49,168 bases of DNA from Candidatus Borkfalkia avistercoris. Lineage in GTDB: Bacteria; Bacillota; Clostridia; Christensenellales; Borkfalkiaceae. The position numbers and the translations under genes are program-made. The notes beneath the pieces are model-generated. The model made no database searches. It was given only the letters and a program-made list of their open reading frames with translations, and was not told the DNA's origin. Every line of letters begins with the position of its first letter. The stretch's first letter is position 1. Below, one piece after another: positions 24,190 through 33,497 of the stretch. The stretch lies in contig DXCL01000016.1 in NCBI GenBank assembly GCA_019115995.1, positions 1 through 49,168 of the forward strand, given 5' to 3'.

Positions 24190-25647
24190 TTATTTTCTTT
24201 TCCATACCACGTCAGACCACATCAGATCTTTCTTGAACTGGTTGATCTCCGTATTTTCGTCGATCAAAACGACTTCGATGCCCCACATGTTGCCGAGGTC
24301 GACCATCTGCTGCGCCGTGACCTGCGAGGAAACGACGGTGTGATGCGCGCCGCCCGCATAGATCCATGCCGCCACGCCCTCCTTGAAGTTGGGCTTGTAT
24401 TTCCACATCAGCCCGCCGACGGGGAGATTGGGCATCTTTTTGGGATATTTGATGAGCTCGATCTTCTGCACGATGAGGCGGAAACGGTCTCCCATGTCGA
24501 TCATGGAAACGGCGATCGCCTCGGGCGCGGAAATGCCCTCGAAAACGAGGCGGGCGGGATCGGATTTGCCGCCGATGCCGAGCGGGTGCACCTGGATCTC
24601 GGGCTTTGTAGCCGCAAACTGCGGGGAAACTTCGAGCATGTGCGCGCCGAGGCAGAGCCCGTCTTTGAGGTCATACGTGTAGTCTTCCATCAGGCCCGTG
24701 CCCTTCTGATCCGCCATATACTGCATGACGGCGCCGAGCGCGGCGATCTTCCAGTCGCCTTCCGCGCCGAAGCCGTAGCCCTTGCTCTGCAAATCCTGAA
24801 TGGCGAGACCGGGGAGCTGATTCAGCCCGTGCAGCGCGCCGAAGTGATCGACGATGCCGATATAGCCGCCCTTGTCTTTGCAGAATTTATCGATGGCGAT
24901 CTCATATTTTGCCTGCTCGCGCACGACGTCTATGCGATCCGTACCCATCTTATATTTTTTGGCGTATTCCGCCATCATGTCGTCCACTTCTTTATCGGTG
25001 ACCTTATTGATGTATTCCACGAGGTCGCCGATGGGATAATAGTCTACCTGCCAGCCGAAATCGATGTGCGCTTCCACCTTGTCCCCTTCGGTAACGGCTA
25101 CGTCGCGCATATTGTCGGAGAAGCGGCAGACCTTTACCTTTTTGGAGAACGCATAGCCCGCGGCGACCCTGCACCATGCGGCGAGCTCTTTGAGCGCCTC
25201 TTCGTCTTTATAATACCCGACGATGACTTTGTTGTCCATGCGAAGGCGGGTCACGATATAGCCGAACTCCCTGTCGCCGTGGGCGGCCTGGTTTTCGTTC
25301 ATAAAGTCCATATCGATGGTGTCGTAGGGCAGCTTTTCATTGTACTGCGTAGCGAAATGGCACATGGGCTTTTGCAGCTTGGAAAGCCCGCGGATCCACA
25401 TTTTTGCGGGGGAGAAGGTGTGGCACCAGGTGATGATGCCGATGCAGTCTTCGTCCGCGTTCACCTTTTTGACGGCGGCTTCGATCTCGTCGGAGCTCTT
25501 GCAGGTGGTGAGGTATTTTACGGTAACGGGCATGCGCTCGCTCACGTAGTTTGCCATTTCCTCGGAGTGCTGCGCCACGTGTTCGAGCACGTCTGCTCCG
25601 TAAAGGGTCTGAGAACCGGTGATCCAATAAACAACTTTTTCTTTCAT
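24190..25647 (-). CDS. araA: L-arabinose isomerase AraA
   Basis: Mn2+-dependent enzyme converting L-arabinose to L-ribulose, first step of the pathway completed by AraB and AraD encoded upstream. The 485-residue protein carries family motifs: WITGSQTLYG at the N-terminus, WCHTFSPAKMWI, PMCHFATQYN, MDFMNENQAAHGDREFG, EGDWKIAALGAVMQYM, GLMEDYTYDL, LGAHMLEVSP, and a C-terminal AGGAHHTVVS whose His is a metal ligand. Length is typical (about 490-500). The two direct repeats 60-440 bases upstream separate it from araD, which may change its expression relative to araBD. Confidence 0.97.
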   Translation of the reverse strand: MKEKVVYWITGSQTLYGADVLEHVAQHSEEMANYVSERMPVTVKYLTTCKSSDEIEAAVKKVNADEDCIGIITWCHTFSPAKMWIRGLSKLQKPMCHFATQYNEKLPYDTIDMDFMNENQAAHGDREFGYIVTRLRMDNKVIVGYYKDEEALKELAAWCRVAAGYAFSKKVKVCRFSDNMRDVAVTEGDKVEAHIDFGWQVDYYPIGDLVEYINKVTDKEVDDMMAEYAKKYKMGTDRIDVVREQAKYEIAIDKFCKDKGGYIGIVDHFGALHGLNQLPGLAIQDLQSKGYGFGAEGDWKIAALGAVMQYMADQKGTGLMEDYTYDLKDGLCLGAHMLEVSPQFAATKPEIQVHPLGIGGKSDPARLVFEGISAPEAIAVSMIDMGDRFRLIVQKIELIKYPKKMPNLPVGGLMWKYKPNFKEGVAAWIYAGGAHHTVVSSQVTAQQMVDLGNMWGIEVVLIDENTEINQFKKDLMWSDVVWKRK

Positions 25648-25707
25648 AACGATATCTTCCTTTTTTGATTTTTATTTTATGACGAGGGCGGCGCCCTCAA
25701 ATTTATA

Positions 25708-25893
25708 TATCTCGCACAAGCAAAACTGCGCTTTTGCGCAGCGCAACCCAATTTGCGCACACCTGCGCCTCAGCGGGTGAATGCGGTGCGCATCTTATTG
25801 CGTGCCCTTGAACGGCTCGATCATCAAAACCGTGCAGAACGGTGCTGGTCGTGTTTTTGCAAGGCAAACGCAAGGGAGTGTACAAAGACGTAC
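25708..25893. repeat. 186-bp direct repeat, copy 1
   Basis: Copy 1 runs from TATCTCGCACAAG to AAAGACGTAC. It contains inverted repeats GCAAAA...TTTTGC, TTGCGC-A-GCGCAA and ACCGT-N5-ACGGT, so the RNA would be structured. By eye it differs from copy 2 at seven positions, about 96% identity. Confidence 0.9.
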
Positions 25894-25900
25894 TCTATTA

Positions 25901-26086
25901 TATCTCGCGCAAGCAAAACCACGCTTTTGCGCAGCGCAACCCTATTTGCGCACACTTGCGCCTCAGCGGGTGAATGCGGTGCGCATCTTATTGCGTGCCC
26001 TTGAACGGCTCGATCATCAAAACCGTGCAGAACGGTGCAGATCGTGTTTTTGCAAGGCAAACGCAAGGGAGTGTACAAAGACGTAC
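25901..26086. repeat. 186-bp direct repeat, copy 2
   Basis: Second copy of the unit at 25708-25893, separated by seven bases (period 193). Same inverted repeats. It ends 44 bases before the araD stop codon. Confidence 0.9.
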
Positions 26087-26129
26087 ATGACCGCCGCGTG
26101 CAGCCGATGCAAAGGCGCGAGATGTGCCG

Positions 26130-26831
26130 TTATCCGCGGTTTTGTCCGTAGTACGCGTTTTTGCCGTGCTTCCGCAGATAATGCTTATCCATCATGAACT
26201 TATCCGCGCGCTGCACGTTCGGATTTACCTGCTCGGTGATGAACGCCATTTTTGCGACCTCTTCGATGACGGTGGCGTTATATACGGAGCCGTCGGCGTC
26301 CTTGCCGAACGCGAACACGCCGTGGCTCTTGATGAGCACGCCGGGCACCTCTATCGGGTTGAGGTTGTCCTTTTTGAAGCGCTCGATGATGACCAGCCCC
26401 GTATTCTTTTCGTATTCCCCTTCGATCTCCTCTTTGGTGAGGGAACGCGCGCAGGGGATATCCCCGTAAAAATAGTCGGCGTGCGTCGTGCCGTAGAACG
26501 GAATGTCTCGCCCCGCCTGCGCCCAGGAGGTCGCAAAGGTGGAATGGGTATGCGTAACGCCGCCCACGTTCGGGAACGCCTTATAGAACTCGATGTGCGT
26601 GGGAGTATCGCTCGAAGGGCGGAGCTTGCCCTCCACCACCTTGCCGTTCAAATCTACGACGACCATGTCTTCCGCAGTCATGTCGTCATACGAAACGCCG
26701 CTGGGTTTGATGACGATGAGGTTGCTTTCGCGGTCGATCTCGCTGACGTTGCCCCATGTAAAGAGCACGAGTTTATTCTTTACGAGGTCGAGGTTTGCCT
26801 GCAAAACTTTTTCTTTCAGCTTCTCCAACAT
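26130..26831 (-). CDS. araD: L-ribulose-5-phosphate 4-epimerase AraD
   Basis: Zn2+-dependent class II aldolase-fold enzyme that turns L-ribulose 5-phosphate into D-xylulose 5-phosphate. Of 233 residues; motifs are TWGNVSE (25-31), [24 protein letters not shown], and the metal site [15 protein letters not shown] (about 93-107), with a later [13 protein letters not shown] carrying the third His. Length is standard. The ribosome site AAAGGAG is good. araD lies 16 bases after araB. Confidence 0.97.
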   Translation of the reverse strand: MLEKLKEKVLQANLDLVKNKLVLFTWGNVSEIDRESNLIVIKPSGVSYDDMTAEDMVVVDLNGKVVEGKLRPSSDTPTHIEFYKAFPNVGGVTHTHSTFATSWAQAGRDIPFYGTTHADYFYGDIPCARSLTKEEIEGEYEKNTGLVIIERFKKDNLNPIEVPGVLIKSHGVFAFGKDADGSVYNATVIEEVAKMAFITEQVNPNVQRADKFMMDKHYLRKHGKNAYYGQNRG

Positions 26832-26847
26832 AATGATTTTATCTCCT

Positions 26848-28446
26848 TTAATCCATATCTGTAACGGCCTGTCTTACGATAGGCAATCCTTTCACATACC
26901 GTTTGGCAAACGCGTCGAAGCCGGCAACGTCGTCGGGGTCGGGCGCAAGGGTAACGCCTTCCTGCCCCACGAACACCTTATGATCGAGATAATCTTCCAA
27001 CGATTCGCCCTCTCCCTTGGTAACGACGTAATTTGCGAGGATCGCGATGCCCCAGGCGCCGCCTTCTCCCGCCGTTTTCATAACGGTAACGGGCGCGTTG
27101 ATCGCCGCGGCAAGGTAACTCTGCCCGACGTGCGGCGTTTTAAACAGGCCGCCGTGCCCCGTGATGGAATCCAGTTTGACCCCTTCCTCTTTGAGCATGA
27201 TGTCGCAACCGACTTTCAGGGCGCCGAGCGCGGAGAAGAGGTGCGCGCGGAAGAGGTTGGCAAGGTTGAATTTGCTCTCCGAAGTGCGCACGAACAGCGG
27301 GCGGCCCTCGTCCACCTTTGTAATATGCTCGTTGGAAACGTAGTTATACGCCAAAAGCCCGCCGCAGTCTTTATCGCCGTTTTCCGACTCGAAATACAGC
27401 TTGTTGTAAAGCTCCGCCTTGCTCAGATCCAGCCCGCACAGTTTTGCGAATTCGCCGAACACGTCTACCCAGCCGTTGAGGTCGGACGTACAGTTGTTGC
27501 AGTGCACCATGCCGACCAGATCGCCCACGGGCGTCGTAACGAGGTCGATCTCGGGATACGCCTTGGAAAGTTCCTTTTCCAAAACGATCATGGCAAATAC
27601 GGAGGTACCCGCAGAGACGTTTCCCGTGCGCTTCCTTACGGAGTTGGTGGCGACCATGCCCGTGCCCGCGTCGCCCTCGGGCGGGCAGAACGGAATGCCC
27701 GGTTTCAGGTTGCCGGAAGGGTCGAGCAGCTTTGCGCCCTCTTCGGTGAGCCTGCCCGCCTCTTCGCCCGCGACCAAAATTTCGGGAAGTATGTCTTCGA
27801 TCCTGAAAGGAAGATTTTTATCCGCAACGAGCTCGTTGAATTTTCCGAGCATTACGGGATTGTACTTTTTGGTCGAAATGTCTACGGGGAACATGCCGGA
27901 AGCTTCCCCGATGCCGATGACCTTTCTGCCCGTGAGCTTCCAGTGTACGTAGCCTTCGAGCGTCGTCTGAAAGTCGATATTTTTCACGTGCTCTTCCCCG
28001 TTCAGGATCGCCTGATACAGGTGCGCCACCGACCAGCGCGCGGGGATATGATAGTTGAAAAGCTCGGTGAGCTTTTCCGCCGCGGGCGCCGCGTTGTTGT
28101 TGCGCCAGGTGCGGAACGGAACGAGGAGTTCCCCCGCCTTATCGAACACCATATAGCCGTGCATCATGGCGGAAAAACCGATCGCGCCGATGGTCGTGAG
28201 CGTAACGCCGTACTTGTTTTTTACGTCTACCGCCATCTCCTGATAGCAGTGCCGCACGCCCGTCCAGATGTCTTCGAGCGTATACGTCCAGATCCCGTTT
28301 TCATAGCGGTTCTCCCAGTCGTGCGCGCCCGACGCGATGGGGTTGTTGTTTTCGTCCACGAGGATCGCCTTGATGCGCGTGGAGCCGAATTCAATGCCGA
28401 GGGCGGTTTTGCCGCTCTGGATAAGCTTCTTTATGTTGTTAGACAT
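26848..28446 (-). CDS. araB: ribulokinase AraB (FGGY family)
   Basis: ATP-dependent kinase for L-ribulose, 532 residues. It has the FGGY N-terminal phosphate motif [11 protein letters not shown] (17-27), [11 protein letters not shown], the central [12 protein letters not shown] and the C-terminal nucleotide-binding [10 protein letters not shown] and GEGGAWGIA. It belongs to the AraB-like subgroup found in Bacteroidota and many Clostridia rather than the E. coli type. The assignment rests on the operon with araD and araA. It is the first gene, behind a strong promoter and AGGGGAG. Confidence 0.92.
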   Translation of the reverse strand: MSNNIKKLIQSGKTALGIEFGSTRIKAILVDENNNPIASGAHDWENRYENGIWTYTLEDIWTGVRHCYQEMAVDVKNKYGVTLTTIGAIGFSAMMHGYMVFDKAGELLVPFRTWRNNNAAPAAEKLTELFNYHIPARWSVAHLYQAILNGEEHVKNIDFQTTLEGYVHWKLTGRKVIGIGEASGMFPVDISTKKYNPVMLGKFNELVADKNLPFRIEDILPEILVAGEEAGRLTEEGAKLLDPSGNLKPGIPFCPPEGDAGTGMVATNSVRKRTGNVSAGTSVFAMIVLEKELSKAYPEIDLVTTPVGDLVGMVHCNNCTSDLNGWVDVFGEFAKLCGLDLSKAELYNKLYFESENGDKDCGGLLAYNYVSNEHITKVDEGRPLFVRTSESKFNLANLFRAHLFSALGALKVGCDIMLKEEGVKLDSITGHGGLFKTPHVGQSYLAAAINAPVTVMKTAGEGGAWGIAILANYVVTKGEGESLEDYLDHKVFVGQEGVTLAPDPDDVAGFDAFAKRYVKGLPIVRQAVTDMD

Positions 28447-28481
28447 AAAAACTCCCCTTCCATTTATTTATTCTGAATATA

Positions 28482-28510
28482 ATTATAATGAAAAAATGCG
28501 GAAAAATCAA
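28482..28510 (-). promoter_or_regulatory. sigma-A promoter of the arabinose operon
   Basis: Minus strand: -35 TTGATT (28505-28510), 17-base spacer, -10 TATAAT (28482-28487). An imperfect dyad TGAGCGAAACGTTCA (28548-28562) lies upstream and could be an operator; no AraR or AraC gene adjoins. The rest of the 28447-28706 gap is A+T-rich and otherwise featureless apart from the xylB terminator. Confidence 0.8.
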
Positions 28511-28646
28511 TAGATGCGCAAAAATTTATTGTCTTTTTTTTCAAAAAATGAGCGAAACGTTCACTTTTTACAAATATTCTCTATATTATAATATATTTAC
28601 AATAATACGACATTTTCCGCTCTCCCGCAAACGGAAAGGAAACCGC

Positions 28647-28688
28647 AAAAAAAACGGGCGAGCCGAAGAATATTCCTTCGGCTCGCCC
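28647..28688 (-). terminator. intrinsic terminator of the SGNH-xylulokinase unit
   Basis: GGGCGAGCCGAAG (28656-28668) pairs with CTTCGGCTCGCCC (28676-28688); the minus-strand tail is GTTTTTTTT. Confidence 0.92.
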
Positions 28689-28706
28689 TGTTTTGCACTG
28701 CAAGTT

Positions 28707-30182
28707 CTATATTTTATCCGCAAACACGCCTTTGAGCGCGGGATAAAATTTGGTGAAATTTTTATATTTTTCCGCGTAGCGTTCGGCCGTCTGCCGATCG
28801 GGCAGCACCGTTTCCTTCACGCGCACGATCGCCTCCGCCGCCTGCCGCACCGAGGCGTATTCCCCGCAGCCGACCATCGCGAGCATCGCCGCGCCGTAAG
28901 ATGGCCCCTGCTCCGTCTGCGGGATATCCACGGGCATGTTCATCACGTTCGCAACGATCTTGCGCCACAGCGTACTCTTCGCGCCGCCGCCGCACAGCTT
29001 GGTGCGTTCTATCTTCACTCCGTTCTTTTTTGCCGCCTCCAAGCAGTCGCGCAAAGCGAAAGTTACCCCTTCGAGCACGGAAAGGGTCATTTGCTTTCTC
29101 GTCGTATCCGGCCGCATGCCGATAAAGGCGCCGCGCGCGTTCACGTCGTTGTGCGGGCTGCGCTCGCCCATCAGATACGGAAGAAAATAAACGTCGTTTC
29201 TGCCGAGTTCCTCTTCCAGCCCCGCCTGCTCTTTCGCGTAGTCGTCCGTCTGCAAGACCTTCTCCGACCACCACGCATTGCACGACGCCGCCGAAAGGAT
29301 ACACCCCATCAGATGCCAGCCGCCGTCTGCATGGCAGAAGCTGTGCAGGGCGTTCACCCTGTCTTCCTTGTACTCCGCAGAAGAGACGAACAGCGTGCCG
29401 CTCGTGCCGAGAGAGATGTTGCAGCCGCCCTCGCCCACGACGCCCGTGCCGACCGCCGCCGCGGCGTTGTCTCCCGCGCCCGCAATAATTTTGACTTCGG
29501 CGGACAGCCCGAGTTCTTCGGCGATCTCCCTTTTGAGCGTTCCGACGACTTCGTAACTTTCGTAAAGCGCGGGGAGCTGCTCCTCGGAAATGCCGCAGAT
29601 CTCGCACATTTCCCTGCTCCACCTGCGGTTCTTCACGTCCAGCAGGAGCATGCCGCTCGCGTCCGAAAGATCGGTGGCAAAACAACCCGAAAATTTATAG
29701 ATCAGGTAATCTTTGGGGAGCATGATCTTTGCGATCTTTTTGAAGTTTTCCGGCTCGTTTCTCTTTACCCAAAGTATCTTTGGCACGGTAAAGCCGGCAA
29801 AGGCAATGTTGCCCGTATACGCCGAGAGCTTTTCCTTCCCGATGATTGTGTTCAGATACGCCGTCTGCTTTTCCGTTCTGCCGTCGTTCCACAAGATGGC
29901 GGGGCGTATCACGTTATCCTCCGCGTCCAGCGCCACGAGCCCGTGCATCTGCCCGCCGAAAGAAATGCCCTTTACGGCAGATTTGTCCTGTCCCTGCAAA
30001 AGCTCTTTCAGCCCGCGCATTGCCGCGGCAAACCAGTCTGCGGGGTTTTGCTCGCTCCAACCGCTCTGCGGGTAAAAGACCTCGTACGTCTGCGTGTTTT
30101 CCGCCAATATCCTGCCGTCTGCCGAAACGAGCAGAAGCTTCGTTCCGCTCGTGCCGAGATCTATGCCGATATAGCTTTTCAT
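28707..30182 (-). CDS. xylB: xylulokinase XylB (FGGY family)
   Basis: ATP-dependent D-xylulose kinase, 491 residues. Motifs: GIDLGTSGTKLLL (5-17), WSEQNPADWF, ISFGGQMHGLVALD with the catalytic-site region typical of XylB, RPAILWNDGR, GAGDNAAAAVGTG, NISLGTSGTLF, LMGERSPHND, and LCGGGAKSTLWR followed by EQGPSYGAAMLA near the C-terminus. XylB identity is supported by these subgroup motifs, but no xylose isomerase is in the window, so its substrate could come from another route. It starts four bases after the SGNH gene stop. Confidence 0.9.
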   Translation of the reverse strand: MKSYIGIDLGTSGTKLLLVSADGRILAENTQTYEVFYPQSGWSEQNPADWFAAAMRGLKELLQGQDKSAVKGISFGGQMHGLVALDAEDNVIRPAILWNDGRTEKQTAYLNTIIGKEKLSAYTGNIAFAGFTVPKILWVKRNEPENFKKIAKIMLPKDYLIYKFSGCFATDLSDASGMLLLDVKNRRWSREMCEICGISEEQLPALYESYEVVGTLKREIAEELGLSAEVKIIAGAGDNAAAAVGTGVVGEGGCNISLGTSGTLFVSSAEYKEDRVNALHSFCHADGGWHLMGCILSAASCNAWWSEKVLQTDDYAKEQAGLEEELGRNDVYFLPYLMGERSPHNDVNARGAFIGMRPDTTRKQMTLSVLEGVTFALRDCLEAAKKNGVKIERTKLCGGGAKSTLWRKIVANVMNMPVDIPQTEQGPSYGAAMLAMVGCGEYASVRQAAEAIVRVKETVLPDRQTAERYAEKYKNFTKFYPALKGVFADKI

Positions 30183-30186
30183 AACG

Positions 30187-30813
30187 CTATTTCTCCCCGA
30201 ACTCGCGCAGTATTTCCCGCGCGATGAGCATGGAACCGACCGAACCGGGGTGCACCCTGTCCCACGAAATAGACTGCCCGGGGCGGCCCTTCATGTATTC
30301 GTCGAACACTTTTTGCAGATCGATTACCTTTATTCCGCGTTTCTGTGCCACGGCGCGCATGCGGGCGGCGTATTTCTCCGTCATGACGCGCATCTCGTCA
30401 ACGCGGCTGCGCTCCATGTAAAAAGGCGTCATCAGGCTAAACTCGCGCGCGCCCTTCGCCATTTCGCAGATCTTTTCGATGTTTTTTTCATAGTCCTCTT
30501 CGTTTACCCGCTTTTCCAACGGATCGAGATAGTCGAAATGCCGCCATACGTCGTTTATGCCGATCAAGCAAAAAACAACGTCCGGATCGAGCGAAGCTAC
30601 GTCTTTTTCCCAGCGTTCCAACAGATGGACCGTCGTATTGCCGCTGACGCCCGCGTTTACGACGCGGAAATTTTCCGAAGGGCGGAACGCAAACAAAGCG
30701 TCGCGGACCAACTTGACGTAGCCGTTCCCGAGCCGGTCATTTGTGGCGTTTTTGTCCGCGTCCGTCGTAGAATCTCCCGCAAATACGATAATGTCTCCGT
30801 CTTTGATTTTCAT
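30187..30813 (-). CDS. SGNH/GDSL-family hydrolase (probable carbohydrate esterase)
   Basis: A 208-residue serine hydrolase of the SGNH fold without a signal peptide. Block I is FAGDSTTDAD with nucleophile Ser15, block II GVSGNTT with the Gly, block III GINDVW with the Asn, and block V WDRVHPG with the Asp-His pair. The closest general types are rhamnogalacturonan- and xylan-acetylesterase-like enzymes of sugar loci. In the cytoplasm it would deacetylate imported oligosaccharides. It is translated with xylB. Confidence 0.85.
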   Translation of the reverse strand: MKIKDGDIIVFAGDSTTDADKNATNDRLGNGYVKLVRDALFAFRPSENFRVVNAGVSGNTTVHLLERWEKDVASLDPDVVFCLIGINDVWRHFDYLDPLEKRVNEEDYEKNIEKICEMAKGAREFSLMTPFYMERSRVDEMRVMTEKYAARMRAVAQKRGIKVIDLQKVFDEYMKGRPGQSISWDRVHPGSVGSMLIAREILREFGEK

Positions 30814-30842
30814 AAAAACCTCTCTACTTTTCTTTTTTTATG

Positions 30843-30881
30843 CAAAAGCGCGCGGCTCGGATAAAGCCGTGGCGCTTTTTT
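30843..30881 (-). terminator. terminator between the fucose-isomerase-like gene and the SGNH gene
   Basis: AAAAGCGC (30844-30851) pairs with GCGCTTTT (30872-30879) with an inner CGGCT/AGCCG stem. Six T follow on the plus strand and TTTTGCAT on the minus strand, so it may act in both directions, less strongly on the minus strand. No separate promoter for the SGNH gene is clear, so some readthrough is likely. Confidence 0.6.
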
Positions 30882-30886
30882 GCGGA

Positions 30887-32380
30887 TCAGAACGGATTTT
30901 CCGTCTTATACCTGACGTTTGCAGGCTGATTATAGCCGATCTCCTCCACGGGCACGCCGATGTATTTGAACACTTCGTACAGCTCTTTTCCGAAATGTCC
31001 GAACGCCACCGCGCTGTGGTGCGGGTAATTGCCCTCGATGAGCACATGGCGGTAAAAGCGCTTCATTTCGGGAATGGCAAAGATGCCGATGCTCCCGAAC
31101 GAATGCGTTTTCACGGGCAGAACTTCTCCCTGCGCCACATACGCGCGCAACTTGTTGTCCGCCGTCGATTGCAGGCGGAAGAAAGTGATGTCGCCCGCGG
31201 CGATGTCCCCTTCCAAAGTGCCCTGCGTTACCTCTTCGGGCAGCGAACGCGCCATGATGAGCTGGTACTTCATCTCGCAGAAACACAGCTTTTTCGAGCA
31301 GGTGTTGCCGCAGTGGAAGCCCATAAAGGTATCGGTGAGCGCGTACGGGTACTTGCCCTCGATGTCCGCTTTATACAGATCTTTCGGCACCGTGTTGTTG
31401 ATGTCGAGAAGCGTCACAGCGTCTTCGCTTATCACCGTGCCGATAAATTCGGACAGCGCGCCGTAGATATCTACCTCGCAGGAGACGGGAATGCCCCGCC
31501 CCGTGAGGCGGCTGTTCACATAGCAAGGGACAAAGCCGAACTGCGTCTGGAACGCGGGCCAGCACTTGCCCGCCACCGCCACATATTCGCGCGAACCCTT
31601 ATGAGCTTCGATCCAGTCCAAAAGCGTAAGCTCGTACTGCGCGAGCTTGGGCAAAATTTCCGGTTTTTTGTTGCCTGCTCCAAGTTCCCTTTCCATATCT
31701 TTGACGACTTCGGGAATGCGCTTGTCCCCATTGTGCTTGTGGAACGCCTCGAACAAATCGAGCTCGGAATTTTCCTCGATCTCCACGCCGAGGTTATAAA
31801 GCTGCTGTATCGGCGCGTTGCACGCGAGGAAGTTGGTGGGGCGAGGCCCGAATGAGATGATTTTCAAATGCTTCAATGCATACACGGCGCGCGCTACGGG
31901 CAAAAAGCCATGCAACATGTCTGCGCATTCCTCGGCGTCTCCCACGGGATATTCGGGGATATACGCCTTTACCCCGCGGAGTTTCAGGTTATACGAGGCG
32001 TTGAGCATGCCGCAGTACGCGTCTCCGCGCGAGCTTGCAAGCGTAGGGATATCCTCCTCCGCCGCCGCGAAAAACATGACGGCGCCGCCCACCTTTTCGG
32101 AAAACTCCTTGGCGAGCATCGTCTCCGATATTTCGGGCCCGAAGTTCCCGAGGTACACCGCGAGCGCGTTGCAGCCCGCCTTCTGCACGTCTGCAAGCGC
32201 CTGCTTCATATGGATCTCGCTCTCCACGATGCACACGGGGCATTCGTAAATATTTTCCTTACCGTACTTTTTCTCGTATGCGACGACGAGCGCTTTTCTT
32301 CTGTTCACGGACAGGCTTTCGGGGAAGCAATCCCTCGACACCGCCACGATTCCCACCTTGATTGCGGGGATATTCTGCAT
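30887..32380 (-). CDS. L-fucose/L-arabinose isomerase-family protein (paralogue 1)
   Basis: A 497-residue protein with the fucose/arabinose isomerase fold. Likely Mn2+ ligands are present: Glu in SCEVDIYGALSE, Asp in LLDINNT, and His in the C-terminal HHSAVAFGHFG. GFHCGNTC is the motif shared with paralogue 2. The substrate cannot be told: the family includes L-fucose, D-arabinose and uncharacterised isomerases. The start at 32380 follows AAGGAGG by seven bases; an ATG 22 codons upstream lies in the promoter region. It has its own promoter and terminator. Confidence 0.82.
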   Translation of the reverse strand: MQNIPAIKVGIVAVSRDCFPESLSVNRRKALVVAYEKKYGKENIYECPVCIVESEIHMKQALADVQKAGCNALAVYLGNFGPEISETMLAKEFSEKVGGAVMFFAAAEEDIPTLASSRGDAYCGMLNASYNLKLRGVKAYIPEYPVGDAEECADMLHGFLPVARAVYALKHLKIISFGPRPTNFLACNAPIQQLYNLGVEIEENSELDLFEAFHKHNGDKRIPEVVKDMERELGAGNKKPEILPKLAQYELTLLDWIEAHKGSREYVAVAGKCWPAFQTQFGFVPCYVNSRLTGRGIPVSCEVDIYGALSEFIGTVISEDAVTLLDINNTVPKDLYKADIEGKYPYALTDTFMGFHCGNTCSKKLCFCEMKYQLIMARSLPEEVTQGTLEGDIAAGDITFFRLQSTADNKLRAYVAQGEVLPVKTHSFGSIGIFAIPEMKRFYRHVLIEGNYPHHSAVAFGHFGKELYEVFKYIGVPVEEIGYNQPANVRYKTENPF

Positions 32381-32417
32381 GATCTTCCTCCTTAGAATTC
32401 TATTCTCTGTGATGTTT

Positions 32418-32446
32418 ATTATATCACTTTTTATATACGCGCGCAA
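32418..32446 (-). promoter_or_regulatory. sigma-A promoter of fucose-isomerase-like paralogue 1
   Basis: Minus strand: -35 TTGCGC (32441-32446), 17-base spacer, -10 TATAAT (32418-32423). Confidence 0.75.
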
Positions 32447-32486
32447 TACTCTAAAAAAATTTTTTGCATTTATTTTTCCACCGTGT

Positions 32487-32532
32487 AAAAAAGAGAGGAA
32501 AGACGGAAAAATTCCGCCTTCCCTCTCTTTTT
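32487..32532 (-). terminator. intrinsic terminator of the kinase-to-DUF4432 operon
   Basis: GAGAGG (32493-32498) pairs with CCTCTC (32522-32527), with an inner CGGAA/TTCCG stem. The minus-strand tail is six T. It starts just after the DUF4432 stop. Confidence 0.85.
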
Positions 32533-32536
32533 CTTA

Positions 32537-33448
32537 TCAGATCAAACCGTGTACGCGCATGCGCAGAGAGAACCGTACGCTTTCCCCCGCCCGCAATGTA
32601 CGGTAGGCAAAGCCGCCGTCCAATTCCGTCGTGGCGGGTTCCAGCCCCAGCGCGTAATCTCCTGCGGCCATGCTCTTCCATTCCACGAAATGCGGCAGGG
32701 TATCGCCCGACCATTCGAGCGTAAACGCCTTTTTTATCCGTTCGTTCACGAGAGATATTTTCGGCTCCTTCATTTTGAGAAAATAGCACATCTCTTCTTT
32801 GCCCGGCTCGGGCGCCGACATCTTTTCCCGCAAGGCGAGATGCTTTTGCGCCCATTCCGTGCGGGGCACGGCGCTTTCCGCCTCGCCGACGAGCTTTGCG
32901 CCCTCGTCCAACAGAGGATAGCCTATGTTCACGTGATATAAAAGGCAATATCGTTCGTCGCACGCGCCGCGGTTTTCCAGCGTGTCTGAAATTTCCAGCG
33001 AGTCAGACCCGACCGCGGAAAACACGCGCCGCTTAAAAATCAGGTTCCTGCCGAACAGCTCGCTCTCGGCGATCTCCGCTTCGATCGAGATCCCTTCTTT
33101 TGTGCATTCCGCGCGCGTGACCCTAGCGGGCGCATTGTGATGGGTGCCGTGCAGTTCGTACCCTTCCCTTGCTCCCACGCTTTCCAGCCCGCAGGTATAG
33201 AGCATGCCGCCCTCGAAACGGCTCGCAAAGGGGATCTCCCGAAAAGTAAAACCGTTTTTGCTGATAAAAGAGACGTTCTGCCCCTCGTGATACAGCTGCA
33301 TCATGTCCAGCGCCTTGCTCTCGCTGAGCAGAAAGCGGAGCTTTCCGTTGTCGCAGTCGAGAACGCGCAGGCCGCGCTCCTTCCCCTCCGTCATCTCATA
33401 GCGGCGGACAGATGCGACCTGCATCAAATTCGAAATACGTCCGTCCAT
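32537..33448 (-). CDS. DUF4432-family, aldose-1-epimerase-like protein
   Basis: A 303-residue galactose-mutarotase-fold protein of the DUF4432 type, common in sugar loci. Conserved pieces include GLRVLDCDNG, FRFLLSESKALDMM-like strand patterns, GGMLYTCGLESVG, ELHGTHHNAPA with candidate catalytic His, LLYHVNIGYPLL with another His, and LGLEPATTELDGG. It may interconvert anomers or epimers of the sugar handled by the operon. I place the start at 33448 because AAGGAG lies nine bases upstream; the ATG at 33454 would be only three bases from it. A strong stem without T tract (33470-33492) separates it from the aldolase gene. Confidence 0.82.
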   Translation of the reverse strand: MDGRISNLMQVASVRRYEMTEGKERGLRVLDCDNGKLRFLLSESKALDMMQLYHEGQNVSFISKNGFTFREIPFASRFEGGMLYTCGLESVGAREGYELHGTHHNAPARVTRAECTKEGISIEAEIAESELFGRNLIFKRRVFSAVGSDSLEISDTLENRGACDERYCLLYHVNIGYPLLDEGAKLVGEAESAVPRTEWAQKHLALREKMSAPEPGKEEMCYFLKMKEPKISLVNERIKKAFTLEWSGDTLPHFVEWKSMAAGDYALGLEPATTELDGGFAYRTLRAGESVRFSLRMRVHGLI

Positions 33449-33469
33449 ATTCATTTACTCCTTTTCAAC

Positions 33470-33492
33470 GGGGCGCCGCAATGCGGCGCCCC
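33470..33492. repeat. intercistronic hairpin between aldolase and DUF4432 genes
   Basis: GGGGCGCCGC (33470-33479) pairs with GCGGCGCCCC (33483-33492), loop AAT. The minus-strand tail is GTTGAAAAGG, so it is not a terminator; it may stabilise the upstream mRNA. Confidence 0.7.
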
Positions 33493-33497
33493 TGCTT

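Larger units (their letters stand above)
25648..26129. other. araD-araA spacer containing tandem repeats
   Basis: This 482-base gap within an otherwise tight operon is filled almost entirely by two 186-base direct repeats (25708-25893 and 25901-26086) plus a hairpin GAGGGC-GGC-GCCCTC (25684-25698). Small frames inside the repeats lack ribosome sites and are not called as genes. Confidence 0.7.

Noticed and set aside
21697-25668. A 1323-codon open frame on the plus strand antisense to the GH36 and araA genes
   Set aside because: Its product is rich in Arg, His, Ala and Val with no domain, and it is a mirror of the codon bias of two well-supported minus-strand enzymes. No promoter or ribosome site.
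25703-26078. Short frames inside the 186-bp repeats (about 60-84 codons)
   Set aside because: They are duplicated with the repeat, have no ribosome site, and are better explained by a structured non-coding repeat.
25708-26086. CRISPR-like or tandem regulatory array
   Set aside because: Only two long units with a 7-base gap; no short repeats with unique spacers and no cas genes.
28548-28562. Catabolite-repression (cre) site upstream of araB
   Set aside because: TGAGCGAAACGTTCA is 15 bases long and does not fit the 14-base cre pattern; kept only as an unnamed dyad.
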